This document shows positions 47,960 to 61,600 of a stretch of 64,000 bases of DNA, piece by piece. Each line of letters starts with the position of its first letter. The stretch's first letter is position 1. The position numbers and the translations under genes are program-made. The stretch comes from Trichuris trichiura (lineage: Eukaryota > Nematoda > Enoplea > Trichinellida > Trichuridae). The stretch covers positions 558,001 through 622,000 of the forward strand of contig JBAJFE010000015.1 in the NCBI GenBank assembly GCA_037903355.1, in the 5' to 3' direction. Under the pieces are notes generated by a model. It was not told the origin of the DNA and did no database searches. It saw only the letters and a list, made by a program, of their open reading frames with translations.

Positions 47960-48387
47960 TTCTACACAGTGGAAGGAGGGATGCATACCTGTGCGCAACC
48001 CAGTGAACAAAGGTTACAATAGCCCAGAAATCACACAATAATCAGCCTGCTAACTCAATTTCTTTTTGAGCCTAGCAACTACGAATATGGGAAAATAAGT
48101 ACACGGGAACTATTTCCCGTGCCGCTTCGCGGTACAGCGTCCACATCTTATAAGAAACTGATTTCTGGTGGTCAATCGTTTTCCTGAATCAGACGGAATT
48201 TGCTGCCCTCGTTAAGCTATTCACCGCTTGCAGAGGCTGACATCGCGCTGTAGACACCAGGAAAATGCATCTAAAATTGCATTACCTGCTTATCTGTGGC
48301 CTACTGTAAGCCTCCTCCATAATCCGAATTCTTCTATAATCCGAACTACCCCCGCCCCGACGTGTTCGGATTAGGGAGGTTTCACTG

Positions 48388-49419
48388 TACTTGGTTCACA
48401 TTACATAAAGAACAACTTCACATACATTAAAACTAATGTATGAATGATGTCATCAAACGCTGGACAAAAACGGTCGCTTGTCACCGTTTCTTCCGCAATC
48501 CAACTTAATCAGCGGAAGAATTCGGTTTGAGCAGTGTTAATTGCCCTTTGCGTACGGAACGTCGGCCATGTGTGGCATAGTTGCATGCGTGCGTCTATAC
48601 TGCATTTGTGTACAGGAGTGAGCATAGCGGTGAGTTCAGAATGGCAACAGATAGAGAAGTTCGATTGATCTCAAAAGCGTGATGAAAATCAAAGTTGTGG
48701 TAAAAAGAATTCAGGTTGAACTATTGACAGACGGATACAGTATCTTGAAAATACTACGGTTCCATTTTTTTAAAAAGAATTAACTGTTCGCAGCAAAATT
48801 TGAATTTGACTATGAGACTAACAATAACGCAGCTTCCGACTGACCGTTTATCGAGTCTACAGAATCTCTAAAAACGTGTCGGTATACGGTATAATGTGCA
48901 GGTACAGGTGGACTCCCTGCTCATCATTAGTTCCAGCTTCAGCCGGAACATTAACGTTGATATGTGGTTGTTCATGTTCAAGTATTGAGTCCGTGGTTTC
49001 TTTCTTCATTGCACAACTTCAACTTCCGCAGCGATTTATTGATCTTCCGAGAAAAATGCCAGATTTTCTTTTGTTCAACTTTTTCTTATCTATTGATTAT
49101 TTTAATTATTCTTTGCGAAAAATGATCTCTTGCATTTCTTGCCAAAGGCGGAACACAAATTGTCCCAAAAAATTCTGTATTACTAAAATTTACGCGTCGG
49201 TGAATGAGCGGCTTCTTTAAAAGGAAATGGATACCTTCCCACTCGTACGGTTGAACGCTTTTTTACAGACTTAGCAGGACGATGAAAGGATGCGCATGTA
49301 AATTGACCGTTGCGCATCGTCGAATTTCAGTGTTTGAGTATACTCTTGGAATGTATCCCCTCAGATAAATGGGCGCACTATATTTGGAAGTATAACTAAT
49401 TTTAATGAATTTGTAACGA

Positions 49420-49490
<71 letters not shown>

Positions 49491-50576
49491 GTTACAAATT
49501 CATATATGTATATACACAGCAGACAGCCTATACATTCTTCTATGAAGAAACAGCACAGAGACTGCGTTTGAATATTTGGCACCTTCCATGCTTTATAGTT
49601 GATATCCACGTGATACGACAGTTGAAAAATGTACTTTTAGTCAAAAGCAACTTCCGTCCATTCAATAAAGTCGCGTTACATCAAGCAAAAGCATTGGCCC
49701 GTAAAATCAAGTCAAATCTTTACTGTCTCCAAAAAGTAACGAGTCAAACATCTTCGGCAGTTTTTTCGACCACTTTCTGCGACTTCTGAGCCATATGCTT
49801 GTCCATCTTGTCCTGAAGAGCCTTTCGCCGAAGCCCTTTCCTGACAAAACGAAGGTTCTTCAAAAACTTTGGGCAAACCTAAACAACACGCCTAACGGCT
49901 TGGCTGCCCGTTCTATAACTCACTCCTTTCCAGGATCGCTGCCGATATCTCCTTGGACGCTTGATGCCGTTGCGATGGTCCTTACGGTCTAGAATAAATG
50001 TTTAAGCAGCATGAAATGCTCAAAAAACCGGGAATCCTACTTTGATTTTTATTTGTGTGGTTCTTGCTCTTTGCCATTTATTCCTGGGCTAAATCTGCTT
50101 CAAAAGTATAAATAATGAGCTAATCTCTGTCAACAAATACTACGCAAGCGGAAAGAGCAGTACCGTACTTGCAGGTACCAAAATTTTACTCTTTATCGTA
50201 CAACGAACTTGAGCATCAATAATGGCGACAACTCATTAGTGACTACTTTTATTTTTTTTTTCATAAATATTATCAGAGGCAGTTGGTGTAGCACTTTTGA
50301 AAATGAAATAGTTGTACCTACCTGTCGCAACTGTTCTTGAAATACTTGGTACAATTTTTAAAAGCTACCGGCGTTAAGGAAGACGTACAAAAGTTGCATT
50401 ATCCTAAGCAATAATTTGTGCTAGCCACAGGCCGGTCAGTGTAGTTAGTCATAAAGCATAGATATGAAGTCATTGTGAAAATGTTCAAATGCGCCGTGTG
50501 ATTTGGAACGCGTAGGAGTGTACCTGAGGCAGCAATAGTTACATTGCAATTCACGGATTAAAGAATAGTCGTTGGT
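48388..50576. other. Intergenic, transposon to SRP14
   Basis: About 2.2 kb. Contains the TA microsatellite palindrome near 49.4-49.5 kb. Open frames at 48.9-49.2 and 49.6-50.0 kb show no domain or splicing that supports a gene. Confidence 0.4.
49405..49504. repeat. (TA)n microsatellite inside a 16-bp palindrome
   Basis: About 32 TA units (49423-49488) flanked on the left by ATGAATTTGTAACGAA (49405-49420) and on the right by its exact reverse complement TTCGTTACAAATTCAT (49489-49504). The whole block can fold into one hairpin. Confidence 0.95.
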
Positions 50577-51109
50577 ATGACATTATTGGACAATGATCAG
50601 GTATGTTTGATAGACTACGCGCTTTTATATTGAGCAAGTTGTGAAAGCTTTTTTTTTCAGTTTTTGGCCGAGCTTGTCAAAATGTTCCAAAAAACTCGTA
50701 CTTCCGGGGTAGTCAGCATCACGATGAAACGATGTCAGTTTGTTTTGTCTTCAAAGCTTTTTTTAATCGCTTGATTTTTAAAGATGACGGTCGTACAAAG
50801 CCGAAACCCAGAAAGTCCGCTGCCGCTGCCGAACAAAGCGTACACGCTCATGCTGTCGATTACAAATGTTTATTTCGCGCTAGATGCAAGTCAAGAAAAA
50901 TTAGCACTGTGGTATGCGAGACTGCATTATTGACTCTCTTGTATGCCAATGGGACTGCGAAATTTTTTTTCTAGGTAAACTCGAAGGATGTTAATAAGTT
51001 TCAACTTGCCTATGCTTCGGTTTTAAAAGCCAATATGGACGGTCTTAAGAAAAGACGAGCTAACATCGGAAAAAAGGCTGCTACCAGTCGTGCAATGAAG
51101 GCAGACTAG
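50577..51109 (+). CDS. SRP14: Signal recognition particle 14 kDa protein
   Basis: Four exons: 50577-50600, 50661-50733, 50784-50911 and 50975-51109, 119 residues. Marks of SRP14: short start MTLLDNDQ joined to FLAELVKMFQKTRTSG, then RYDGRTKPKPRK, YKCLFRARCKSRKISTVV, NSKDVNKFQLAYASVLKANMDGLKKRRA and a Lys/Ala-rich end. SRP9-SRP14 binds the Alu domain of SRP RNA and causes elongation arrest during ER targeting. The intron 2 donor (GTCAGT) is acceptable. The length is close to the ~110-residue core; the long Ala tail of primates is absent. Confidence 0.93.
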
Positions 51110-52069
51110 CTTTGTACTTTTTTTAAGCTAACCAAGAAAGGCTATTTGTGCTTACGTCGTGTTTGTCATTCATTACTTACCGTTTAGTAGTTTACGCTGC
51201 TGTACGGCATAGCTGATTAAGAAACCGGCAACTTTGCACCTTCTTTGTTTAAAAGACGAATTTCATTGCACCTGGAAATTCCATTGCGCGATTCGGATGA
51301 AACAGCATTTTCATTTGACACCATTTTGCCAGCGGGGAAATTGGCGCACCGAAAAGCGCTTGATGTTATTGTTTAGCGTTAGGATATGTTGCCGTTTTTG
51401 GAAATGCACATATGGGTACGGCAACTAACCGGCTGCGAAGAAAGTGCGTGTTTAAGTAAAATTCAAAACTCGGATTTTGCTTGATCTGTCTTCAGCGTAT
51501 CATTTTCGCCGCACAAAATGTAGTACTGTACCACCCAACCTTCTTACTCATTTTGGTTTTAATTTCACTCAGTTTAATCCGTATGATCACGGTTCACTAG
51601 TTTAAACAGAGAAAAATTCAAAAGTGCCCAGTATTTATCAGCATGGCATTGCAGTCTCCACGCGGGCCGTATAGGGGATAAAACAGTGATTGAAGTGTAA
51701 TAGACATGTCAGAAAGACAGTAGTCTCAGCTGATTGTAGGAATATCGTCAGCGCAATCCTCACAACATTCAGAAGAGCACCGGGGAATTTCATTACAGAA
51801 AAGGGAAGGCGGAAAAATGGAACTTGAAAATCATTAAGTTACGTTCTGGTCCAAAAGTTATCCGAATAAACATTCTGCGGGCTAAATACTTACTGCAAAA
51901 CAGTTCCGTTAAAGCTAAATTTGATAAGTTACATCGTGTAATAGAAAAAGCAATGGGCAAAAGCACTACCAACGTGGTAGTGTTACGGTAGCGTCAGACT
52001 ACCTGCTTTTACATTTTGCTAACTGTACGCTATCTTCCGTGGGACGGTTGCGGAAGAATTTTAAGGGTC
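51110..52069. other. Intergenic SRP14 / DHX9
   Basis: Nearly 1 kb, AT-rich. One 64-codon frame at 51234-51428 is featureless. It probably contains the DHX9 promoter. Confidence 0.4.
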
Positions 52070-55000
52070 ATGGCGGAAGTAAAGGCGATTTTAAATCAGT
52101 GGGCAGCGAAAAGGTCTATAAAGCCTCAATACGATATGAGAGCTGTGCTGGGCGATAACGGTTTGCAATTTCACTGCGACGTAAGTTGGTGAGATTCTTT
52201 ACTTTGACAAAATTATCTTTTGTTGCGAGTTCAGCTGACACTTACCGGCTTTGATCACGTTTCTTATGGCTGTTCGACGAATAAAAAAGCTGCCATGACG
52301 ACTGCCGCGCGAGACTTTTGCGCTTTCCTTATTAGGACAAAAAATATGGATATATCCATGTTCCCTGTATTGACAAAGAGAAATTTAATACGTGCTTGAA
52401 ACGTTCATCGCGATTTTACGTTTAGGCAAACATCCGGGAAGACATAGAAGCAGATAGTTCGTCGTCCGCGGCGCCAAACACTACCACGACATCGACGGAA
52501 TTGGTGGCCAACATTTCGGAAGGTCAGATTTTTTAAAATCTTTTTTAGCTATTAAATTTTACATCCGCTCGGTGAAAAAATGGTTTTAAATAGAATCGGT
52601 TGCTATTTCGGTTGATGTGTGATTTGTTGACTGACATTGTTTATATGGAGACCATTCATTCCGACAACTTGCCTACTGGAAATCAAAAAAGAATCGCTTG
52701 CCGTTCAATATTTTTGTAGCTGTAAAAAATTATAGGTTTCGAAAATTTTTGCTCACTGAAATGTTAATTGTTGCCCATTCTTAACTAAAGGGTTACTCCA
52801 TGTCGCATCTACAAATTAGAACTTTTCTAAGAGGAGACTATTTCTTGTAATTCAACGTTTAATGATGTGTATTCGGGAAGTATTCTTAGTCTTTTGCTAA
52901 TCTTATGCGTACTGTATGCGCGTATTGTGTTTGCAGGTTCGATGGTACATATAGTCAATCTTAAAAGTGCGATTCCATCTTTGACAGCTTATTTAGTAAC
53001 GTTTGAGAAAACCGCTTTCAAAAATGTCTTACTTTCATGCCTAAGGTAAACAAGAAGTGATTCGAATGCCTCTTGCATAACAAAAATGCCTGAAGACAAA
53101 TAAAAGCCACATCTTCCGAAATCCAGCGTGTTCATTGCATAAAATTTGCAATGAAAATTTGAGGCAATCTGTTTGCTGTTTGCATTTGACCTCCAATGTT
53201 CTAAAAGCGGAAAACGGAGCTCATAAAGCTTTTAAGTAACTTTTTTAGCTTCGTTTTCGCTTTGTGAGCATTTCTTTATTCTGAATAGGGAATGGGGCAG
53301 CTGTGAGAGACGCGCTTTAATCCTGTCACGATCATTCGTATGATAATCGTGTTTTTAATTATAATAACCGATTGTAGTACCCAAGGAACCCGCAAGCACC
53401 GATAGCTCAGTTGGCGCCAACTCCTCAAAAAAGGTGGGCTTTATTCATTCGCTAAAAAGTTTAATCCTGACGCAGTTTAGACTACGGACATTCAGGAAGA
53501 CTGCGGAGGATGGACGTTGGAGAATAGCAAGCAATGTTTAAATCAATTCATGCAGACGTACAAGTTAACCAACTTTGCGTACGAATATAAATTATCCGGT
53601 CCATCACACCGATTGTATGTACTTTTTCTTCGAGATTTTTTTTACTTAATAGGCTTTTATAGAGAGTTTGTTGCAGAGGCTTCCTTACCAGTACCGGACT
53701 TGAATATGAGTAGGTTAGCTTAGCTTGCAGTTGCAATGCACTAATTCTTGCCTGCAATAGCAATCAGCGCTTCCGGAAAGGGCTTCTCGAAAAAACAAGC
53801 TAGCGCGTGTTGCGCAATGTCGCTTGTTCATCAGCTCTACAACCTGGGCGTCATTAGAAAATTTGAGGAAGCAACTCCAAAGAAAAAGCTTGAGGTATTC
53901 TTGTTATTTGCATCCAAACTTCAGCGCAACAACAGTCTTTAAGTAATAGTTTCCAAAATGTCGCTTTGTTGTGTCGTTAGCGTGAGTTATTTTTTAAAAA
54001 ATTAATACAGTATAACTCGATTTTCAGGATTAATTTTTGTACCACAAATAATCGAAAAGCTAAATATTGTTTATTTGCTCCTTGCGTCAATCCACAGTTT
54101 GCTCTTCGACTTTTCGTACTAGAATAAGCGACTGACCAGGTTAATTTAACAAAATAAAACTGCTATAGCATTTATTTCGTTACCGAACCGTTGTTATCCT
54201 ATTTGCGTATCAGTTTACTCAGCGTTTAAGAGGAGAAACCTTACTATCAATTGTTAATGATTTGTAAATACTTAAAAATTCGCTTTAACTTTGGAAGTGT
54301 GTCTTCGCTTCTTTTTAGTACCAAGCTGCTTGATTCCGCTATGCGTGGAATGCTGTGTTCTACTGCATGCGATCGTTTCTAAATTACCAAACGTTACCTC
54401 AGCGTCAGTAATGCTTTGGCTTATTAAGTTAGCTTGTCCATGACAGTATTCTATTTAAACGGACTTGGATTTGCAGGTTCCAATCTACGACGTGTTCGTT
54501 CCACCTCCATTGGAGCAAGATATTTCCGACTACTTGACCACCGAAGGAGTCAACTACGTCGAGGCAGTATACATTTAATACATATTTTGCTTTGCATTGT
54601 GTGATCTTGTACTTTAGACGTCTGGCTCGTTAGAAAGCGTATCCTTGATTGCGGAGGATAACGACGACTCATCTATGCCCGTAGTCGATCATCTAGTAAA
54701 TTCGGTTAGGTGGTCTCCACCGATAATGAATTTCAATCCGTGGACTGGCAAGCAAATCGAGGACGGCAACTGGTCCACGGTAATTGTTTGTTTTACCGCA
54801 AAACAAGTATTCGCCTTAATTTTGTTTGCTTATCCATGTTCAGATGACTTTGGAGCAAATATCCGCTTATCTATTTGCGCAAAGATTTTCAAGGGAAACT
54901 AGCGAAAGTTACAAGTTGATGCTGAAAGCCAGAAATGAGCTGCCGGTGTTTTCGTCGAAAGAAAAAATTCTTGACGCCGTAAACAATAATTCGGCGACTT

Positions 55001-58000
55001 TGGTAGTTGGCGAAACAGGCTGCGGCAAGACTACGCAGGTTTGCCAGTATATTTTGGACAGTATGCTTGACAACGGGAAGGGCGCATGTTGCAACATCAT
55101 TGTAACGCAGCCAAGACGTATCTCCGCCATTACCGTTGCCGAAAGAGTGGCCACAGAGCGGGGAGAAAAGTTGGGACAAAGTGTCGGCTACAGTGTTAGA
55201 TTCGATTCGCACTTTCCTTCCCCTTACGGTTCCATAATGTTTTGTACAGTTGGTAACTATTCTTTTTTTTGAATTTTCGTGTTGCTTACGTCGTAAAGCC
55301 ATTTAAAGGTGTGCTGTTGCGCAGAATGGAGAATGGTCTTCAAGGCGTATCGCACATAATAGTGGACGAAGTTCACGAACGTGACGTTGATGTACGTTTC
55401 TTCCTTTGTTTTTAACAGAGCCTTCTCAATTGATTTACAATATTTTTGCAGACTGACTTTTTGCTAATTATTCTACGAGATTTGCTTGCTGTCTATCCGG
55501 ACTTGCGCGTAATACTGATGTCAGCTACGGTTGACACCAGCTTGTTCGAACAGTACTTCAACGGTTGTGCAACAGTCCACATTGAAGGCCGTTTGTTTTC
55601 GGTTACACGTAAGTGCTCATACTTAACTTTTCGAGTTTGTTAGTAGTTCTTCCTTGTTTACAGGATACTTTTTGGAAGACGCTGTGCAGATGACGAACTT
55701 TGTAATCGACGAAGCGATGGAAGACTCATTTGTTGAAGATAAGATTATTTCCGAATCTGCAAACGTGGAGGTACGACAACACGATTTTGCTCTCGTAGGT
55801 TAGTCAAATAAGATTTTCTATTCGACAGAATTTAAATCTTATCGTATCCGATTCCTATCCGGAATCCGTCAGAAAGACTGTAGCAATGATGCCGGAAAAT
55901 GATTCGAATTTCGAACTAATTCAAGCAATCATAGTGCAACAAATTGCTCAGGGTGTCAAGGGTAGCATTCTCGTTTTCCTTCCGGGATGGAATATAATAA
56001 TCACGTTGCAACGGTTTCTGGAAACTCGGCTTGCTGATGGTGAGTTTTTTTTTCAAAAAAAAAGAAGATAGGCAGGTTCGCTTACCTACGCGTCTTGTGT
56101 AGGGGGGATCAAGTGCGTCCTGTTGCCGCTCCATTCTCAGTTGCCAAAGGAAAACCAATTTCAAGTATTCGAAGCGGTGCCGCCAGGTTTTACGAAGGTA
56201 TGCGCCCATTTTTGCTTGCAACTTTTTCAATGTCACCCGCGTATACTCTTGCAGATTATTTTGGCTACAAATATTGCCGAATCGAGCGTGACCATCAGTG
56301 ATGTAGTGATGGTTATAGACAGTTGCAAGTTCGTTCGCTATTTATGCACATATATGTGCTTCTTGACGTCACCACGAAACCTGCCTTAGGGTGAAGTTGA
56401 AAAAGTATACGAGCTACAACAACATGATTCATTATGTGACAACTTGGGCAAGCAAGTCAAATTTGCAACAGCGTTGCGGTCGGGCCGGACGTTGTCAACC
56501 TGGTGTATGCTTCCACCTTTGTTCAAAAGCTCGATTTGAAAGGTGAAAAACAGCTCGCGTGTATTTTTTATGCAAATTTTTCGAATTCAAGGTTGGATCA
56601 ATATTCGGAACCTGAGATGCTGCGCAGTCCGTTGCATGAAACGGTCTTGGCTGTTAAGCTGCTTGGATTGGGCAGTTCGGTCAATTTTCTTAGCAAAGCC
56701 ATGCAACCACCTCCTCTCGACTCCGTATGTGAAGCGGAAATGGTTCTCCGCGGTAAGTGGTCTTTCACTGTAAACAAAATCTGATAAGCTTATCATTAAA
56801 CCATACAGTTGACAGTGTGAAGCAGTACAACTACAGTAGATAGTCTATAGCTGACCGTCTCCCCAAGAATGATTGTACGGGTATTGTTTACCCTAATTTT
56901 ATGTGACTTTTAGATATCGGAGCTTTGACTAAGGACTCGCAGTTAACGGCACTCGGTCGAATTTTGGCCCATTTGCCTATTGATCCAGTTTTCGGGAAGA
57001 CTATCGTTCTTGGCACTATCTTCTCGTAAGTAGTAATGTAGCGAACTCCTTTTTCAACTTCGAAACTTAGCTCGCTTTAGGATTGGTGACATAATGTGTT
57101 CCATAGCTGCTCTCAGTAGTTTCATTGAACCTTACATTATTCCATTGCATCAGAAGCGTCTTAGCGAATCGCAAAAGGCGTTTACCGGATCGCGGTTCTC
57201 AGATCATACTGCTTTACTTGAGATCTATCAATGTTTCGTTGCTGCAAGGCATAATATCATTGTTTCAGCTCCATTGTTCGCTGGTTAAAATGCTTTTCTT
57301 TTTGTAGCAATTATGGAGTTCAATCGGAGAAAGATTTTTGTCGCAGCTATCGAGTGAACGCGCCCCTTTTGCGAACAATATTTGAAGCGACGCATCAATT
57401 GAAGACGTTGCTTCAGAATTTCGGTTTCTTGCCTGAACTGTTGCAAATGCATCGAATTTGCGTAAACGGTCTGGACTGCAGACTAGACTTGGTTTGATTG
57501 AGACGACTCTATTGGGGAAACGTTGTCCAATGGTGGCGCTATTTCAGATGACTTCCTTGCTAATTGCCGCCTATTATCCCAACGTTTGTTGGCATTACGG
57601 TAAGCGCAGGGTACTTACCTTGGAAAATACCACCGCTCTCATCCATAAGCATTCGGTCAATTGCGAAAGCCAAAATGTTCAATTTCCGTCACCTTTTTTT
57701 GTTTTTTCCGAAAAGGTAACATTTTTTGCCTGCGAAATATTCATTCCCTGGCTGCTTGTTTTGTTAATGCGATTAGTTTGCAGATGCGAACAGGGACGGT
57801 CGCTTGCCGTCAACTTTCCATGGTTACCCATTTGCAGTTGCTTTTGTTTGGAGCAAAATCGGTCGAATTGTGCGATGATCTAGTTGTCTTGGACAATTGG
57901 TAATTTATTCTCCGCGTTATAATTTCTCTTTTATTTACGTTTGCAAACTGCCGAAATTGGTTCGAGTTGTAGGCTCATTCTTCTTCTTCTTTGTTACCAT

Positions 58001-58627
58001 TTATAGCGTGTTCCGAGTTGAGTTGTTACCCTTTTGTTCATATGGCGTCTAGTGGCCGTAACCATCTTGAAAAGCGGCAAACATCGTTTTTAATGCAGCA
58101 TAGTAGAATAGATTCAATCCGAAGCAGCAATAGCAAAAATGGGTTATGGACAAAAGTTTTTTTGCGAATATTGTAAGGATCGGAATATTTTTTTAAATTT
58201 TTTCTTCAGGTTGAAACTACGTATGTCGCCCGTTGTGGCAGCAAAGATTGTTGCTCTACGTCGTTGCGTCAATCGTTTAGTTGGCAAAATGGTAACGGCT
58301 AGCGGAGTGTTTTGCCACTTTACGGAGGCGGATAGAAATCTTGTTCAAATCTTGACTCGTCTATCAGCCATGCATTTGGGCTATGCGCCGGAATTTCTTC
58401 CCATTCCACGCAGGCAGTTTGCTGAGTACCTCATTATTCGTTCTACTTTTTTTTATCAGTACAATAAGCTTCTGCTTTTTGGGTTTGGCCAAATGCCATT
58501 TGACGAACGAAAAAGAATGTGGAGACGAGCTACAAAACGTGCAAGATTCAACATGCCGCGCAGTCGCGGCGGAAGAAGGCATCGTTATGGTCCTGTATTC
58601 TATCCACCGTATTACGGTACTTGTTGA
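52070..58627 (+). CDS. DHX9: DHX9 / RNA helicase A (MLE, RHA-1) DExH helicase
   Basis: About 23 exons spanning 6.6 kb, 1167 residues by my model (e.g. 52070-52180, 52235-52366, 52426-52522, 53500-53614, 53663-53709, 53761-53894, 54477-54566, 54618-54779, 54844-55252, 55309-55391, 55452-55608, 55664-55770, 55829-56039, 56103-56197, 56255-56328, 56390-56542, 56592-56752, 56914-57025, 57081-57248, 57308-57491, 57548-57715, 57784-57899, 58210-58627). Two N-terminal dsRNA-binding domains ([45 protein letters not shown]). Helicase core: Walker [11 protein letters not shown] (~350), [14 protein letters not shown] box [39 protein letters not shown] (~705). HA2/OB-fold parts: [28 protein letters not shown]. 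The Arg-rich tail lacks the long RGG repeats of vertebrates. Unwinds RNA and RNA-DNA hybrids in the nucleus. The acceptor at 53499 and a GC donor at 57249 are the weakest joints. Confidence 0.92.
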
Positions 58628-61600
58628 AATAACTAAAGGCAAAGACTTGTTGCTTGCAACGGTCGAAGCGAAATTATAAATGTTTTTTAGTCGTCGATTT
58701 GTGTTTTCTCCTATTATAACAGCAAGCAAACTTATTTGTAAATATCAAACTGTTGACGACTATACCGTTGAGCTGTTCATTGAGAATAGGCAATAAATTA
58801 GTCTCGTTTTCTTACTTGTTACCTTTTACTCATTCCTTAATACTCGTCAGTGAGAGTGCATAAGAATGACGTCAGTGCTTAAGTCTTCTTATCGAAAGAT
58901 AACTATCGATTTACAGTTTTGTCTTTCCTTCGCTCCGTTTAAGTAATTATTCGTTATTATGTTATGAATAAAGCGTGAATACGGCTACTGACTTATGCTG
59001 TTACGGACGATTACCGTCCCGTTCCGGTTGTAAAAGATAATCTTCGATTTTCGTCGTTGAAGGAAAGTTTTGTTACGGTCGAAATGGCCTTTAAAAGGTT
59101 ACAGTACGACCTTGGTTTGGCTTGGAAAATGTTTTTGTGCTGACGCTAAACCGTTCAGTGAGCAGCTGAGCAGCAACCGTTCTTTGAACACATACTGGAA
59201 CCTGCTTTATCCGAATTCGAATGGAAGAAGAATAAACCGACCGTATGTATTAAAGATGTTCAGGTTCTTATGCTAAGGCTTATTGAAGAAATCTCTTTTT
59301 TGTCATTTTTCTTTTCGCGCAGGCGTCCCCTCCATTAAAGCTCGGATGCTTTTGCTTTTGTAGAACTAAACTGTACTCTTTTATCGTACTACAGCGTAGA
59401 ACGTTTTCCATTGATAGTGTTTGATTGCTCTCCGATCGCTCTGGTCTGACAGTGCTGAGTTCTTATTTCTGCAGTATGATGTTAGCAGTTTTTTGAGATT
59501 GCTGTTGTTTTGAAGCAAGTCTCAAGAATCTGTAAACCTATGCTTGCTGTCAAGGGTACGCTCTTTTACGTTAATTGTGCAAAATGGTGATTATTTCTTT
59601 GTTAACATAAGATCGCTTCCTAGCAAGCATCAACTTAGAGCAGTTTATTTCGTTTCACTTCAAATCGAAAATAGCGTTTCTTTGTTTTTTGGCAGTGCCG
59701 AAAATGCGTGTATTACTCGCAGCAGGTATGGCTTGGAACGTAGGAAAAACGCCATACGATAATACTTTGCTGTTTGAAAAGTATAAGTAGCCTTGCAGCT
59801 AAGAAATAGAGTTGCATACTTCGAACAGACGTTGACAACAAATTTTCTAAAGTAAATTTAGTTTTCCCGCGCTTCTACTGTTTAGACGAAATAACTGCTC
59901 GCTATCCGGGGTCGACTTTAGAGAGCAAAGTTTAAGGTAGTCCAAAACGCGGGAAAATGATAACCAAAGTAGCAACCCAATTTCTTGAAGAAACAGAACG
60001 AGTTGACGCTTGTAGCTATTAAGACATATACGAATTGTCGAAAAAGCTTTACATATAGAATAATTGTTTCTATCCCTCTTGTGTCCCGCCGTGTAACTTT
60101 GGCCACCTCACCGTCGTACTGTACCTTTGCGACCATCTTCATCTACCCTTATTCAATCCCAAATTTAAAAACAAAGCTTACTTTCTGGCTTAAGCTTACA
60201 TACAGGCAAAATAAGGTGACCGTTATGCTCTCCAGCAAAGAAAGAACAGGATGGCCTCATACTTGCCAGGAAGGAACCTGCATTCTTCGGATGCTGGCTT
60301 GGGCGCTCTATTATCCGAATCATGGCCTGGTACAAAGGGTTCAGACGAAAGCAATTCCATTGTATTTATCTTTGATTTAAGTAACTTTATTTCCAAATTG
60401 AATGAGCGCCGTTGCTTTCGTAGTTGGCTGAAGAATGCGGTGTACGTGAAATAACAAATAATTAAAACGACCCATTTAAATGACTAAATTCCTACCGGTC
60501 TTTCCTGACTCCTTGCCTTCAAATCTGAGTGGAAAGAGTTTGAACAATTTTTTAAACCGAGTACTGGTTTTTTGCTATGTCCGAAGGCTCTTACGCAAAG
60601 GCGCGTTTATAGGATCCCTTATGAAGTAGGTCCGCTGTGCGGTCGCCTCTGGTATTCACAATTGCCTTTGTTTTAAGTCAGATTTTTTTGTGTACGCAAA
60701 AAATGTTTCGGGAATTCTCTTCATCAGCGCCCCGCAAAGGTCCCATGCATATGCTTCAGCAGATGCCTAAGCTTTTGTGTTTGAAATTTTTGTTTTGCTG
60801 TCGCGAAATTGCAAGCAAATTTGCACATTGTTTTCTTAACGCGCAGCCTGCCGCGTCCCGATCATTCCGTTCATTCATTTGATTAGTGATTAGTTGAGAA
60901 TCGTAAGTGTTTTTCTCATTCCATCTCGTAATCTACTTTGGCATCACAATGAATAACGAGAGCGTTTCGCTCCAAATACTTAATAGCCTATTACGTACGT
61001 CCTTAAACAATTTCTTACCTTTTCAAGTTGCTGAAAGGAAATTGCTACGCAGGTCGCAGGTTCCATTTGTAAACAGCGGCTATTTTTGTCTGCGCAAAAC
61101 TATTTCCCGTAAATTGCGACAGTTTATTTTTCGCAAACGTAAAGCCAATGGAATGCGAATGGTTTATGCTTGTTCACGCACACGTCGTCTTGCCGAAAAG
61201 ATCTCATGAAAGTGTTCCAGTCAGTTAGTCATATGTTGCCTCGCATTGCTTAGCTCCGTGCTAAATGTTCATTTGAATTTACCGACTGGTAAACATTTGT
61301 CCGTGTTTGCAGGTGTCACCTTCGTGAACAGGAAATTCAAAATAATACTGCCCGTTTATTTTTGCAGATGTTTCGTAAAAATTTGTGCTATAGTAGAGGA
61401 TATGTCAATACGATACAGCATTGTTCCTATTGATAACTTGTTGGTGCGTTTGTAATGCATCTTTCATTATGTACCTGCGAACCATTTAAATACTCACGTT
61501 CCTTTACCGTATGATTGTTTGAATTCACTAATATTTGGCGTAGCTGTCAGTAAGGTGCATTGCTGTCCGCTATTAAGAATTGCTGCATTTTACCTTTTGG

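Larger units (their letters stand above)
46699..48387. mobile_element. Non-autonomous pogo/Tigger-like DNA transposon
   Basis: A 1689-bp element bounded by inverted terminal repeats beginning CAGTGAAACCTCCCTAATCC (identical for about 24 bp at both ends) and flanked by TA dinucleotides (46697-46698 and 48388-48389), the target duplication of the Tc1/mariner-pogo superfamily. Subterminal TAATCCGAA motifs recur near both ends. A remnant of the transposase N-terminal helix-turn-helix is readable at 47244-47342 (KRKHITFTIEKVKIIKASKRG), ending in a stop; no DDE domain survives. The internal part is further interrupted by a nested element. It can only move if a related active copy exists elsewhere. 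Confidence 0.9.

Noticed and set aside
53396..53470. tRNA-like A box (GATAGCTCAGTTGG)
   Set aside because: No matching B box, acceptor stem or anticodon arm could be found in the next 70 bases, and it lies in a DHX9 intron.
60907..61209. 100-codon basic frame (MNNESVSLQILNSLLRTS...)
   Set aside because: No recognisable domain, no splice context, and similar-sized frames occur by chance in this AT-rich region.
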